DNA of 64,000 bases from Fusibacter sp. A1 (GTDB lineage Bacteria > Bacillota > Clostridia > Peptostreptococcales > Acidaminobacteraceae), in contig NZ_QQWI01000013.1 of assembly GCF_004125825.1 (NCBI RefSeq), positions 1-64,000 on the forward strand, in the 5' to 3' direction. Position numbers and translations under genes: made by a program. Position 1 is the stretch's first letter, and each line of letters starts with the position of its first letter. Shown in pieces: positions 1 through 8,006 of the stretch. The notes below the pieces were generated by a model, which was given only the letters and a program-made list of their open reading frames with translations, was not told the origin of the DNA and made no database searches.

Positions 1-1720
1 AAAATGCCAGTTGGCACCAAACGAACAACCGCTAGGTAGTAAAAGAGTTGTATGAAAAGAACCCTTAGTGTGGTTTTCAAAATACACATTGCCCTCCAAC
101 CACTTCATCAGAGTATAAAGAGAAGTGCCATCTATAAAACCACACTAAGGGTTGGTCATAACAACTCTTCATTCACCCAATCAACTAACCGCCAATCAGT
201 AAATCCCATCTTCCCTCGCACTTTCTAAGACGCTCCGCTCCAAAAGCAAGGCAAACATTCCTCACCTACCTATCTTTCCTTGTATTTCAAACGCAGCGCC
301 TTAAAAATACATGTCCAATTGGAAAATGCCAGTTGGCACCAAACGAACAACCGCTAGGTAGTAAAAGAGTTGTATGAAAAGAACCCTTAGTGTGGTTTTC
401 AAAATACACATTGCCCTCCAACCACTTCATCAGAGTATAAAGAGAAGTGCCATCTATAAAACCACACTAAGGGTTGGTCATAACAACTCTTCATTCACCC
501 AATCAACTAACCGCCAATCAGTAAATCCCATCTTCCCTCGCACTTTCTAAGACGCTCCGCTCCAAAAGCAAGGCAAACATTCCTCACCTACCTATCTTTC
601 CTTGCATTTAAAGCGAAGCGCCTTAAAAATACATGTCCAATTGAAAAATGCCAGTTGGCACCAAACGAACAACCGCTAGGTAGCAAAAGAGTTGCATAAA
701 AAGAAACCTTAGTGTGGTTTTCCAAATAAGCATTGCCCTCTAACCTCTTCAAAGAGAATAAAGAGAAGTGCAATCTATAAAACCACACTAAGGGTTGTTA
801 CTTGCAACTCTTTTTTCACCCAATCAACTATCTACTGTTCACCATATTTCACTCACTCCCACGTCCTTTCTAAGCCGCTACGCTTCAAAAGCAAGGCAAA
901 CCTTCATTCACCTAAAATCATTCCTTGCATTTCAAGCGCAGCGCCTTAAAAATACATGTTCAAATGAAAAGTGTCAGTTGGCATCAAATGATCAAACGCA
1001 AGGTAGCAAAAGAGTTGCATAAAAAGAAACCTTAGTGTGGTTTTCCAAATAAGCATTGCCCTCTAACCTCTTCAAAGAGAATAAAGAGAAGTGCAATCTA
1101 TAAAACCACACTAAGGTTTGGTACTAGCAACGCTTTATTCACCCAATCAACTAACCACCATTCACTTGCTCACAACCACTCCCCACATTTTCTCTAAGAC
1201 GCTACGCTTCAAAAGCAAGGCAAACCTTCATTCACCTAAAATCCCTCCTTGCATTTCAAGCGAAGCGCCTTAAAAATACATGTTCAAATGAAAAATGTCA
1301 GTTGGTTTCAAATGATCAACCGCTAGCTGACTGAAGAGTTGTATAAAAAGAACCCTTAGTGTGGTTTTTAAAATAAGCATTGCTCTCTAAAACTCAAAAT
1401 CAGAGGATAAAAGAGAAGTGCTATCTATAAAACCACACTAAGGTTTGGTACTAGCAACACTTTATTCACCCAATCAACTACCCACCATTCACTTGCTCGC
1501 AAAGACTCCGATATTTTCTTTAAAACGCTCCGCTCCAACTGCAAGGCAAACATTCATTCACCTAAAATCCTTCCTTGCATTTCAAGCGTAGCGCCTTAAA
1601 AGTACATGTACAAATGAAAAATGTCAGCTAGCATCAAATGATCGAATACTAGCTAGCTAAAGAGTTGTATAAAAAGAACCCTTAGTGTGGTTTTCCAAAT
1701 ATGCATTGCCCTCCAAACCC
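1..1720. repeat. Array A: tandem ~322-bp repeats (five units plus a partial sixth)
   Basis: Units begin at about 1, 323, 645, 967, 1292 and 1618 (periods 322, 322, 322, 325, 326). Units 1 and 2 are almost identical; later ones diverge. Each unit holds two inverted repeats. The first has arms AACCCTTAGTGTGGTTTT and AAAACCACACTAAGGGTT about 70 nt apart, with outer AGAGTTGT/ACAACTCT arms. The second is less perfect (TAAGACGCT...GCAAGG against a copy ending GCGCCTTA). The ORFs that cross the array are not conserved between units, so I see no gene here. The same family recurs at 28620-29885 in the opposite orientation and as partial copies near 43158 and 47298. The array starts at the window edge and may extend further left. 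Confidence 0.95.
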
Positions 1721-1756
1721 AAAGTAAACTTCTCTCACCTATTCAACTCTCAAAAA

Positions 1757-1796
1757 CAACAAAAACCGCCACAGTAAAATATCATGGCGATTAATC
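1757..1796 (-). terminator. Possible weak terminator after the response regulator
   Basis: On the minus strand, immediately past the stop codon, CGCCA and TGGCG can pair over a 13-nt loop and are followed by a T-rich tail (GTTTTTGTTGTTTTT). The stem is only 5 bp, so this is tentative. Confidence 0.35.
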
Positions 1797-1797
1797 A

Positions 1798-2487
1798 TTA
1801 ACCTTTTGCGCTCCAGTCGAATCGGTAGCCTACACCCCAGATCGTGCGTATGCTTTCGTAGTTGGCTTCGAACTTTTTCAGCTTTTTTCTAATGTTTTTC
1901 ACATGCGCCGAAATAGCGTTTTGTGTCAGTTGGCTTTCGCCGTCATCTATCTGGTTGATCAGGTTCTCATAGGTGAAGATATGACCTTCGTTAAGCGCCA
2001 ATAACCTGAAAAGCTCATATTCCTTTGGTGTCAGCAGTAAATCCACTTCGTTGAACAAGGTTTTCACCTGCGAATCGTTAAAGGTCAGCTCGTGAATCTT
2101 AATCTGCTGTGATGTGATCTGGTCTGGATAACAACGGCTAATCAGCGCATTCACCTTCGCCATCAAAATCTTAGGCCTAAAAGGTTTGCTCATATAATCG
2201 TCAGCACCTAAATCGTAGCCCTTCATCATATTGTAATCATCCGACTTGGCGCTCACCATCACAATAGGAACAGCTGATTCCTTCCTGATCTTCTGCATCA
2301 CATCAAATCCCGACATGCCAGGCAGCATCACATCAAGAATGATCAAATGAGGTTCCACCTTTTTAAAATTAGCAAGCGCATCATCCCCGCTCACAAAATG
2401 CTCAGGCCAGTAACCCTCAAAGTGCAAATAATCCGTAATAACCTCGGCAAGACTCAAATCATCTTCAACCAACATGACCTTCTTCAT
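1798..2487 (-). CDS. OmpR/PhoB-family response regulator (orphan)
   Basis: This is a two-component transcription factor of about 229 residues. The N-terminal receiver domain shows the acidic pair (VEDD), the phospho-acceptor Asp in LIILDVMLPG, a Ser in the switch position (MVSAK) and the conserved Lys in MSKPF. The C-terminal winged helix of the PhoB type includes YELFRLLALNEG and ends WGVGYRF. I chose ATG 2487 because AAAGGTG sits 8 nt upstream; the GTG nine bases further up overlaps that site. No histidine kinase is adjacent: array A lies downstream and the polysaccharide locus upstream. Control of the polysaccharide or surface genes is possible but only inferred from position. Confidence 0.9.
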   Translation of the reverse strand: MKKVMLVEDDLSLAEVITDYLHFEGYWPEHFVSGDDALANFKKVEPHLIILDVMLPGMSGFDVMQKIRKESAVPIVMVSAKSDDYNMMKGYDLGADDYMSKPFRPKILMAKVNALISRCYPDQITSQQIKIHELTFNDSQVKTLFNEVDLLLTPKEYELFRLLALNEGHIFTYENLINQIDDGESQLTQNAISAHVKNIRKKLKKFEANYESIRTIWGVGYRFDWSAKG

Positions 2488-2561
2488 CAACAGCACACCT
2501 TTCTAAAATAGTTTATAAGCTTATTATATAGCAAATAACCTTAAAAATATCTTAAATTTGC

Positions 2562-2592
2562 AAATAAAAAAGCTGCCGTAAAGGCAGCTTCA
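2562..2592 (-). terminator. Rho-independent terminator of the polysaccharide operon
   Basis: On the minus strand AAGCTGCC and GGCAGCTT form a perfect 8-bp stem with a TTTAC loop followed by a T-run. It lies just after wzz, the last gene of the locus. Confidence 0.9.
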
Positions 2593-2601
2593 TCAATCTT
2601 A

Positions 2602-3633
2602 TTAAGTTGTTTTCCAGTAGTTCTTAAACAAACCTGCAAATACACCAAGCATCACACCCAAAACTAATCCAATTGCCATATTTAGCGCTTTTCTCGGTCC
2701 GACAGGCTTTTCAGGTAAATAGGCTTCAGATATTACAAAAATCTTGTCGTTGAACACATCAAGCCTGTTGTTTAAAATGCTTTGCTCATTTTCAGTACCT
2801 ACACTGATTGCTAAAAGTTCCCTCTCAGCAATCAGCTCATCATAAAACTCAAGCTTATTATCCAAACTTTCGCGTAGCGAAATCAAGGTAGTCTGAATAT
2901 CCAAGTGCTGAGTTTCTATTTTTAAATAATTGCCGTTCGAGTACTCTTCTGTCATCAGGTTTTGATACAAAGTGGACAAATCTAAATTATTGTTTTTAGC
3001 ATATGCGGCAGCAGCTTCAGGGTCATTAAACAATGACTTTTGCAGAGTATAGATCGGCTCTAAAGTATCTAGGAGCTCTTTAGTTGACTTAGCAAGAGAT
3101 TCTTGTGTATCAATCGAATTCTTCAAATTGTCAATACTGATTTCATAATTTAAGATAAAGGAATTGATCGCATTTTTCTTATAAAGAATACGCTGATCAA
3201 TGATAAAACGATTAATCAAATCCTGATTGATCTTCTGCCCCATAGCAGGATCTTCATTTGTGACTACCACAGAAAAACGATTCGACTCCTCTTCTTGCTC
3301 TAAAACAATACTATTTTTAAAACTTTCAGGTGTTGTTTCCAGCTCATTTTCCTTAATCACTTTTTCTAGCAAATCATTATTATAAAAGTACTGAAGGTAA
3401 TCAGAAGCATTCCGTGAAGGAAACTGGTAGGTACCGTACCTGGTGCCTTCTTCCGTTGGCGCCTTAATCATCAATACGCTTTTTGTTTCATAGCTAGGCG
3501 ATGCAATAAAATACGAATAGATAGCTGCCAGTAAAAACATAGTGATTGTAAATCCTATGACAATCCTACGTTCCTTCCAAAGCGCCATAATCAATTCTTT
3601 TAAGCTGATTTCATCATACTCTTGCTGTTCCAT
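2602..3633 (-). CDS. Wzz-type polysaccharide chain-length regulator
   Basis: The protein has 343 residues with a membrane helix near residues 25-47 and another close to the C terminus (MAIGLVLGVMLGVFAGLF), enclosing a long extracytoplasmic region rich in predicted coiled coil. A proline-rich motif (LPEKPVGPRKA) precedes the second helix. This is the standard layout of Wzz/CapA co-polymerases that set chain length with Wzy. No BY-type tyrosine kinase is fused or adjacent, unlike many Gram-positive capsule loci. It is separated from capD by 2 nt and is the last gene before the operon terminator. Confidence 0.88.
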   Translation of the reverse strand: MEQQEYDEISLKELIMALWKERRIVIGFTITMFLLAAIYSYFIASPSYETKSVLMIKAPTEEGTRYGTYQFPSRNASDYLQYFYNNDLLEKVIKENELETTPESFKNSIVLEQEEESNRFSVVVTNEDPAMGQKINQDLINRFIIDQRILYKKNAINSFILNYEISIDNLKNSIDTQESLAKSTKELLDTLEPIYTLQKSLFNDPEAAAAYAKNNNLDLSTLYQNLMTEEYSNGNYLKIETQHLDIQTTLISLRESLDNKLEFYDELIAERELLAISVGTENEQSILNNRLDVFNDKIFVISEAYLPEKPVGPRKALNMAIGLVLGVMLGVFAGLFKNYWKTT

Positions 3634-3635
3634 AA

Positions 3636-5483
3636 TTAGTCCCTTTCATTGTAGGTGAATGTCGGTATATAGGTCTTTAGTGTCTTTCGTATAGCAGCAT
3701 CACTTACAGTGCTTGCATCGCGTAGTTCGGTTAACATCTTCTTTACTGACGTTTCAGTGACAACTTCTGACTTTTCAATAAAAATCTTTTCAAAAGCCGT
3801 CGTGTTCATGTTGTCTTCATTTAAAATCAGTTCTTCAAACATCTTTTCACCCGGACGCAGTCCAGTGAACTCAATTTTTATATCCTCGTTCACCCTTAGC
3901 CCGGACAACCTGATTAAGTTTTCAGCAAGCGATGTGATCTTGACCGGTTCACCCATATCAAGCACGAATATCTCACTGTTTCTGCCAAAAGAACTTGCCT
4001 GTATCACAAGCCTCGCAGCTTCAGGTATCGTCATAAAGTAGCGTTCAATATCAGGGTGGGTCACCGTAATCGGTCCGCCTTCTTCAATCTGCTTTTTAAA
4101 AATCGGTATGACCGATCCGTTCGACCCAAGCACATTGCCAAACCTAACCGCAACAAACTTTGTAGTTTTACACTCTCTTTGTGACTGAACCAGCAGTTCT
4201 GTAATACGCTTGGTCGCGCCCATCACATTGGTCGGGTTCACTGCTTTATCAGTACTTATTAAAACAAACCGGTCCACCAAATGCTCCTTGGCAGCCTCAA
4301 TCACATTCAAGGATCCAAACACATTATTCTTAATCGCCTCACTAGGGTTGGCTTCCATCAAAGGCACATGCTTGTGCGCAGCCGCATGAAAGATAACATA
4401 GGGCTTATGATTGCCAACCACCGAAAAAATACGATCCCTATCTCTTACAGAAGCAATGACAACTTCAAGTCCTAAGTTAGGGTGCTTCTTTTTAAGTTCA
4501 TGCTCTAGTGAAAACGCATTGTTCTCATAATTATCTAAAATAATAAGCTTCTCAGGATCATACTTGGCAATCTGCCTACATAGCTCAGACCCTATCGATC
4601 CTCCACCACCAGTCACCATAATCACTTTACCCGCAACATACGACTTCATCGCCTCTGTTTTAAGCACAATTTCTTTTCTTCCTAGCAGATCACTGATTTC
4701 AACATTTCTTAGCTTGCTGATATCAAAGTTGCCATCGATTAACTCAAACATACCTGGCACAATCTTAAGTTCACAGCTCGTTTGACTCGCTTCGTTAACA
4801 ATCTCTTTAATCGTAGATTTATCAGCAGATGGTATCGCAATGATAATCTGATCGATATCTTCTTTAACAACACATTCCCTAATGCTCAGTCGTGTGCCCA
4901 CAATCGGCACGCCATTAATCGATTTGCCTATTTTAGTCATATCGTCATCAATTACCGCAACCGGCCTGCTGTTAAGCTCAGAATGATTTTTAAGCTCTTT
5001 GATGACCACAGCACCAGCTTGTCCAGCACCGACAATCAGCACTTTTTTAAATCCACTATGGCCAAATCGTTTTCTTTCTTTATATACCCTTGCCACTCTG
5101 TAGCTAAGTCGTCCAAGACCAAACAAAAGCGTATCAAAGATAAAGGTCAAAATATAAATACTTCTTGGGAAGGCATGCCCCATAATAAGCATGTATCCCA
5201 TAAAGCCGCTTGTCGCAAAAATAGATGCGAAGATAATCTGAAACAGCTCTTCAACAGACGCATACCGCCAAAGCGAACTGTACATTTTCATTAAATACAG
5301 TACAATGATCTTAATCAAGGTTACCGTGATAATCACCATCAAAAAAGTGGTCAAATAGACCTTCATCTCTGAATCGATAAACAAGATTTTTTCAAACCTG
5401 ATATAAAACGCCAGCACAAATGAAAGCTGAATCACCAACAAGTCCCACAGCAGCAACATAAACTGTCTAATTTGCTTTTTCAC
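3636..5483 (-). CDS. CapD/PglF-like membrane nucleotide-sugar 4,6-dehydratase
   Basis: About 615 residues. Four N-terminal membrane helices (to about residue 120) are followed by a Rossmann domain (LIVGAGQAGAVVIKEL) and then a second, catalytic SDR domain (VTGGGGSIGSELCRQI). The catalytic segment STDKAVNPTNVMGATKR has Met where ordinary SDRs have Tyr, as is typical of the FlaA1/PglF/WbpM family. By family it probably converts UDP-GlcNAc to a 4-keto-6-deoxy sugar. I preferred GTG 5483 because a GGGGGG site lies about 7 nt upstream; the TTG fifteen bases further up overlaps it. It is separated from tagD by a mobile-element insertion, so it may originally have been contiguous with the upstream cluster. 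Confidence 0.9.
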   Translation of the reverse strand: MKKQIRQFMLLLWDLLVIQLSFVLAFYIRFEKILFIDSEMKVYLTTFLMVIITVTLIKIIVLYLMKMYSSLWRYASVEELFQIIFASIFATSGFMGYMLIMGHAFPRSIYILTFIFDTLLFGLGRLSYRVARVYKERKRFGHSGFKKVLIVGAGQAGAVVIKELKNHSELNSRPVAVIDDDMTKIGKSINGVPIVGTRLSIRECVVKEDIDQIIIAIPSADKSTIKEIVNEASQTSCELKIVPGMFELIDGNFDISKLRNVEISDLLGRKEIVLKTEAMKSYVAGKVIMVTGGGGSIGSELCRQIAKYDPEKLIILDNYENNAFSLEHELKKKHPNLGLEVVIASVRDRDRIFSVVGNHKPYVIFHAAAHKHVPLMEANPSEAIKNNVFGSLNVIEAAKEHLVDRFVLISTDKAVNPTNVMGATKRITELLVQSQRECKTTKFVAVRFGNVLGSNGSVIPIFKKQIEEGGPITVTHPDIERYFMTIPEAARLVIQASSFGRNSEIFVLDMGEPVKITSLAENLIRLSGLRVNEDIKIEFTGLRPGEKMFEELILNEDNMNTTAFEKIFIEKSEVVTETSVKKMLTELRDASTVSDAAIRKTLKTYIPTFTYNERD

Positions 5484-5612
5484 ACTAATACCCCCCAAGT
5501 AATATAGCCATCAAGACTATCTTAACGTAAACTTCTAAAAAAAGTCAACAAAATATCAGTCTAAATGAGAAAACGTAATAAAAGGTTAAAAATGACGGCC
5601 AATCTTTTTTCT

Positions 5613-5763
5613 GTTCAAACCGCCAAGCAAATACCCTGCCATACGATTTATTCTGTTTGTGATTCCACCACTTCGAATAAGCCGTCTGAACACACTTCAC
5701 GCCTTTCTTTATACTTGCACACTAGTTCTAAATACTTGGCTTTACACAGAGCATCAATCAAAA
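5613..5763 (-). pseudogene. Remnant of a REP-associated tyrosine transposase
   Basis: Two blocks of this stretch match the intact transposase gene at 6622-7392. Bases from about 5613 to 5695 match about 7070-7165, and 5697 to 5763 match about 7253-7318. The intervening ~85 bp, which in the intact gene encode the HxH catalytic motif, are missing. The copy is therefore an internally deleted fragment in the same orientation as the intact gene. The rest of the 5484-5858 gap shows no gene. Confidence 0.85.
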
Positions 5764-5858
5764 TTCACCAGGGAAGGGTAGGGGTTCATTAGCGCCGATT
5801 ATACCTTTACCTACCTTTATCACAATGATATAATCGAATTAGATATGGAGGCAATCTT

Positions 5859-6197
5859 GTGAAACCTACACTTAATGATGTACAGCAAATCATCCAAAAT
5901 TTATTACAAACTATAACACCGGATACAATTCTACTCTTCGGTTCATTAGTTAATGGACAAGTAAATGATGACTCTGATATTGACTTACTTGTAGTTTGGG
6001 ATGAAAACTCACATTTATCTCATTCAAAACGAAGACAACTGTTAAGAAAGTCTATTGGTCTAGTAAATTTTCCAATTGATATTATCACTTGTACGCAAGA
6101 TGAACTAACTAAAGCATATTCTGATGAAAACAGTTTTACTCACGCTATCATTGATGAAAGTGAGGTTTTATATGGCAGACTCAACCTCACCAATTAA
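5859..6197 (+). CDS. MNT-type minimal nucleotidyltransferase (antitoxin half of an MNT/HEPN pair)
   Basis: 112 residues. The motif LLFGSLVNGQVNDDSDIDLLV gives the GS...DxD signature of minimal nucleotidyltransferases, and a further Asp follows in FPIDIITC. Translation starts at GTG 5859 behind ATGGAGGC. In the MNT/HEPN family the enzyme AMPylates and silences a HEPN ribonuclease. Here the HEPN reading frame that begins at 6172, overlapping the end of this gene, is almost completely deleted. The antitoxin is therefore apparently intact without its usual partner. It is the only plus-strand gene inside the polysaccharide locus and is bracketed by transposase copies, suggesting acquisition. Confidence 0.85.
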   Translation: MKPTLNDVQQIIQNLLQTITPDTILLFGSLVNGQVNDDSDIDLLVVWDENSHLSHSKRRQLLRKSIGLVNFPIDIITCTQDELTKAYSDENSFTHAIIDESEVLYGRLNLTN

Positions 6198-6308
6198 ATG
6201 GCCTCAAGATACCCAAATGATTTTGATGAAGATCGAACTGAACAAGATGCTATAGAAGCAATTGACAACGCTTTAGTACTTTATAATTTTATAAATGCTT
6301 ACTTTTAG
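6172..6308 (+). pseudogene. HEPN toxin remnant with large internal deletion
   Basis: ATG 6172 begins MADSTSPIKW, which resembles a HEPN N terminus and overlaps the end of the MNT gene in the usual operonic way. About 30 bases later the +2 frame reads (M)ASRYPNDFDEDRTEQDAI and on to a stop at 6306, which resembles the C-terminal tail of HEPN proteins. The central part with the RxxxxH catalytic motif is absent. A 35-codon ORF could still be read from ATG 6198. I read this as the two ends of a gene joined by a deletion. Confidence 0.75.
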
Positions 6309-6342
6309 GATTGCTTTAAAGGCAATCCTTTAATTTTCTTCC
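6305..6342 (+). terminator. Terminator after the MNT/HEPN unit
   Basis: AGGATTGC and GGCAATCCT pair around a TTTAAA loop, followed by TTAATTTT. It lies directly at the stop codon of the HEPN remnant. Confidence 0.75.
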
Positions 6343-6453
6343 TAAAAGTTGTGTTTAGGGAATAGTTGAGACAAACAAAAACCGCCATATGCTACATTTG
6401 ACGCTTACTTATGTATTACAAAGCTGGCACTGTCATTCGGCATCAGAGAACCA

Positions 6454-6530
6454 GGCACCGACATACAGCCTCTCAGTACCAAACAAACACCTTAGACACC
6501 CCCATACCGCCCCTCGGTGAGCGGCACGAT
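6454..6530. repeat. REP-like element on the 3' side of the transposase gene
   Basis: The segments ACATACAGCCTCTCAGT (about 6460-6477) and GTGAGCGGCACG (about 6517-6528) match the element on the other side of the transposase (7519-7552), but here they are separated by about 38 extra bases. Paired flanking REP-like sequences are the expected context of a RAYT gene. The rest of 6343-6621 shows nothing I recognise. Confidence 0.65.
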
Positions 6531-6621
6531 GAGGTTCCATCTATTATAGATTACAATGCATAAAAACCACATTAGAAAAGTATGAAATCTTTATGAATAT
6601 GGCATACGACTCCAACTTTCA

Positions 6622-7392
6622 TCAAAGTTTAGACACATACCTCTCAGAAACATCAAAATATCTAGCTAGTTCCTTTGGTCGTAGCTTTAAATGCAGCCTA
6701 GCCTCACGAATAATCACTTTTCTAAGCGATTGGTAGTATTCTGCAAGCAAATGCCCTTGCATGACACCATGGTCATAATCCAAACTGTCCATCAGGTCCT
6801 GAATCTTACAATGTACTCGTCCCTTTACAAGAGAAATCGCCTCTGCGATATCGACTTCATCAGTCCGGCCTAATATCCATTTGAATTGCTCTATACCATC
6901 ATCTTTCGACTCGGCCAACATTTGATACGCAGTATCTAAATCACAAAAACCATTGCCACTCAAGTACTCTGCATAGGAGCTCCATCTGTAATCAAAATGG
7001 CTCGTAAGTCCAGCATCAATAGGATTAATATGAATATATCGAAGCAGGTTATAATAGTAACCGGTTGAACTGCAAAGGCAACTTTTAAACCGCCCAGCAA
7101 ATACCCTACCATACGTTTTATTCTGTTTGTGATACCACTTCGAATAAGCCGTCTGAACACACTTCATAAAATGACCCATATGCACATCTCCAGACCGAAT
7201 CAGCAAATGAACATGATTATCCATCATACAATAAGCTAATAATGAAACGTCATACCTTTCTTTATACTTGCACACTAGTTCTAAATACTTGGCTTTACAC
7301 AGATCATCACTTAAAATATAAGCACCGTTATTGCCCCTACACATTACATGATGTGTAGCACCATTGAAATCAATACGTAACATTCTACCCAT
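6622..7392 (-). CDS. REP-associated tyrosine transposase (RAYT, Y1/IS200-like)
   Basis: 256 residues from ATG 7392, preceded by GGAGGTGATG. The Y1 transposase core runs from about residue 1 to 145 with the HxH metal site in MMDNHVHLLI, the candidate nucleophile Tyr in QTAYSKWYHKQ, and the family motifs GRVFAGRFKS and YIHINPIDAG. A C-terminal helix-turn-helix-like segment follows (LRPKELARYFDVSERYVSKL). RAYTs are domesticated single-strand transposases that mobilise short REP hairpins. REP-like sequences flank the gene, and a deleted relative lies at 5613-5763. The gene interrupts the polysaccharide locus between tagD and capD. Confidence 0.92.
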   Translation of the reverse strand: MGRMLRIDFNGATHHVMCRGNNGAYILSDDLCKAKYLELVCKYKERYDVSLLAYCMMDNHVHLLIRSGDVHMGHFMKCVQTAYSKWYHKQNKTYGRVFAGRFKSCLCSSTGYYYNLLRYIHINPIDAGLTSHFDYRWSSYAEYLSGNGFCDLDTAYQMLAESKDDGIEQFKWILGRTDEVDIAEAISLVKGRVHCKIQDLMDSLDYDHGVMQGHLLAEYYQSLRKVIIREARLHLKLRPKELARYFDVSERYVSKL

Positions 7393-7518
7393 ATCATCAC
7401 CTCCATGACCTTTGCTTTGATTATAGCAAAAAAGACCATGAAAAGAGCAAAACAAGTCTGCTGCCTGCATTATACATAATATGGAATGCTACAAGCATAA
7501 GTGTTAACAACCTTGCTC

Positions 7519-7552
7519 GGCACCTACATACAGCCTCTCAGTGAGCGGCACG
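7519..7552. repeat. REP-like hairpin on the 5' side of the transposase gene
   Basis: GCCTCTCAGTGAGCGGC (7533-7549) can fold as GCC/GGC plus CTCA/TGAG with one mismatched pair, the mismatch-containing stem typical of REP elements. The surrounding bases match the element at 6454-6530. Confidence 0.65.
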
Positions 7553-7601
7553 GGGGTCGCAAAGAGAATAGATCTTTTAAAGTAGCAAGGTGTTGTAGAA
7601 A

Positions 7602-8006
7602 TTACTCCTTAGTTTTCCCATTAAGTCCTAGTTCATTTTTAATCTTTGTAGTTGAAATCTCAGGAGTTCTTTCAAGGTAAACCACTTCACAATGTTCTTT
7701 TAGAAAATCAAATTTACCTTTCCAATCATCACCCATCACAAACACATCGACCTTGTATTCTTTTACATCTTCGATCTTTTGCTCCCAGTTGTTTTCGGGG
7801 ATTACCAAGTCAACGTATCTTATTGCTTGTACTAATTTTTTTCTTTCCTCATAAGAGAAGTAGCATTTCTTACCCTTTATATCGTTAAACTCATTCGTAG
7901 AAAGAGCAACTATAAGATAGTCACCTTGTTCTTTAGCACGTTTCAATATATTAATGTGCCCATAGTGCAGTAGGTCAAATGTTCCATAGGTTATTACTTT
8001 TCTCAA
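7602..8006 (-). CDS. tagD: Glycerol-3-phosphate cytidylyltransferase
   Basis: 134 residues, the normal TagD size. It makes CDP-glycerol from CTP and sn-glycerol 3-phosphate. The nucleotidyl-transfer signature HxGH is seen in YGTFDLLHYGHINIL and the second motif in RTPEISTTKI. Translation begins at a TTG immediately after the TAA of the upstream tagB-like gene, with GGAGGAG embedded in that gene's end, so the two are probably translationally coupled. It supplies the donor for the neighbouring glycerophosphotransferase and implies glycerol-phosphate decoration or a teichoic-acid-like polymer. Confidence 0.95.
   Translation of the reverse strand: MRKVITYGTFDLLHYGHINILKRAKEQGDYLIVALSTNEFNDIKGKKCYFSYEERKKLVQAIRYVDLVIPENNWEQKIEDVKEYKVDVFVMGDDWKGKFDFLKEHCEVVYLERTPEISTTKIKNELGLNGKTKE

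Noticed and set aside
588-1022. ORFs of 66 and 75 codons inside array A
   Set aside because: They are not preserved in the other units and cover inverted repeats.
1-1720. CRISPR array or coding repeats
   Set aside because: Units are about 322 bp with no short repeat-spacer pattern, no cas genes are present, and ORFs inside are interrupted differently in each unit.
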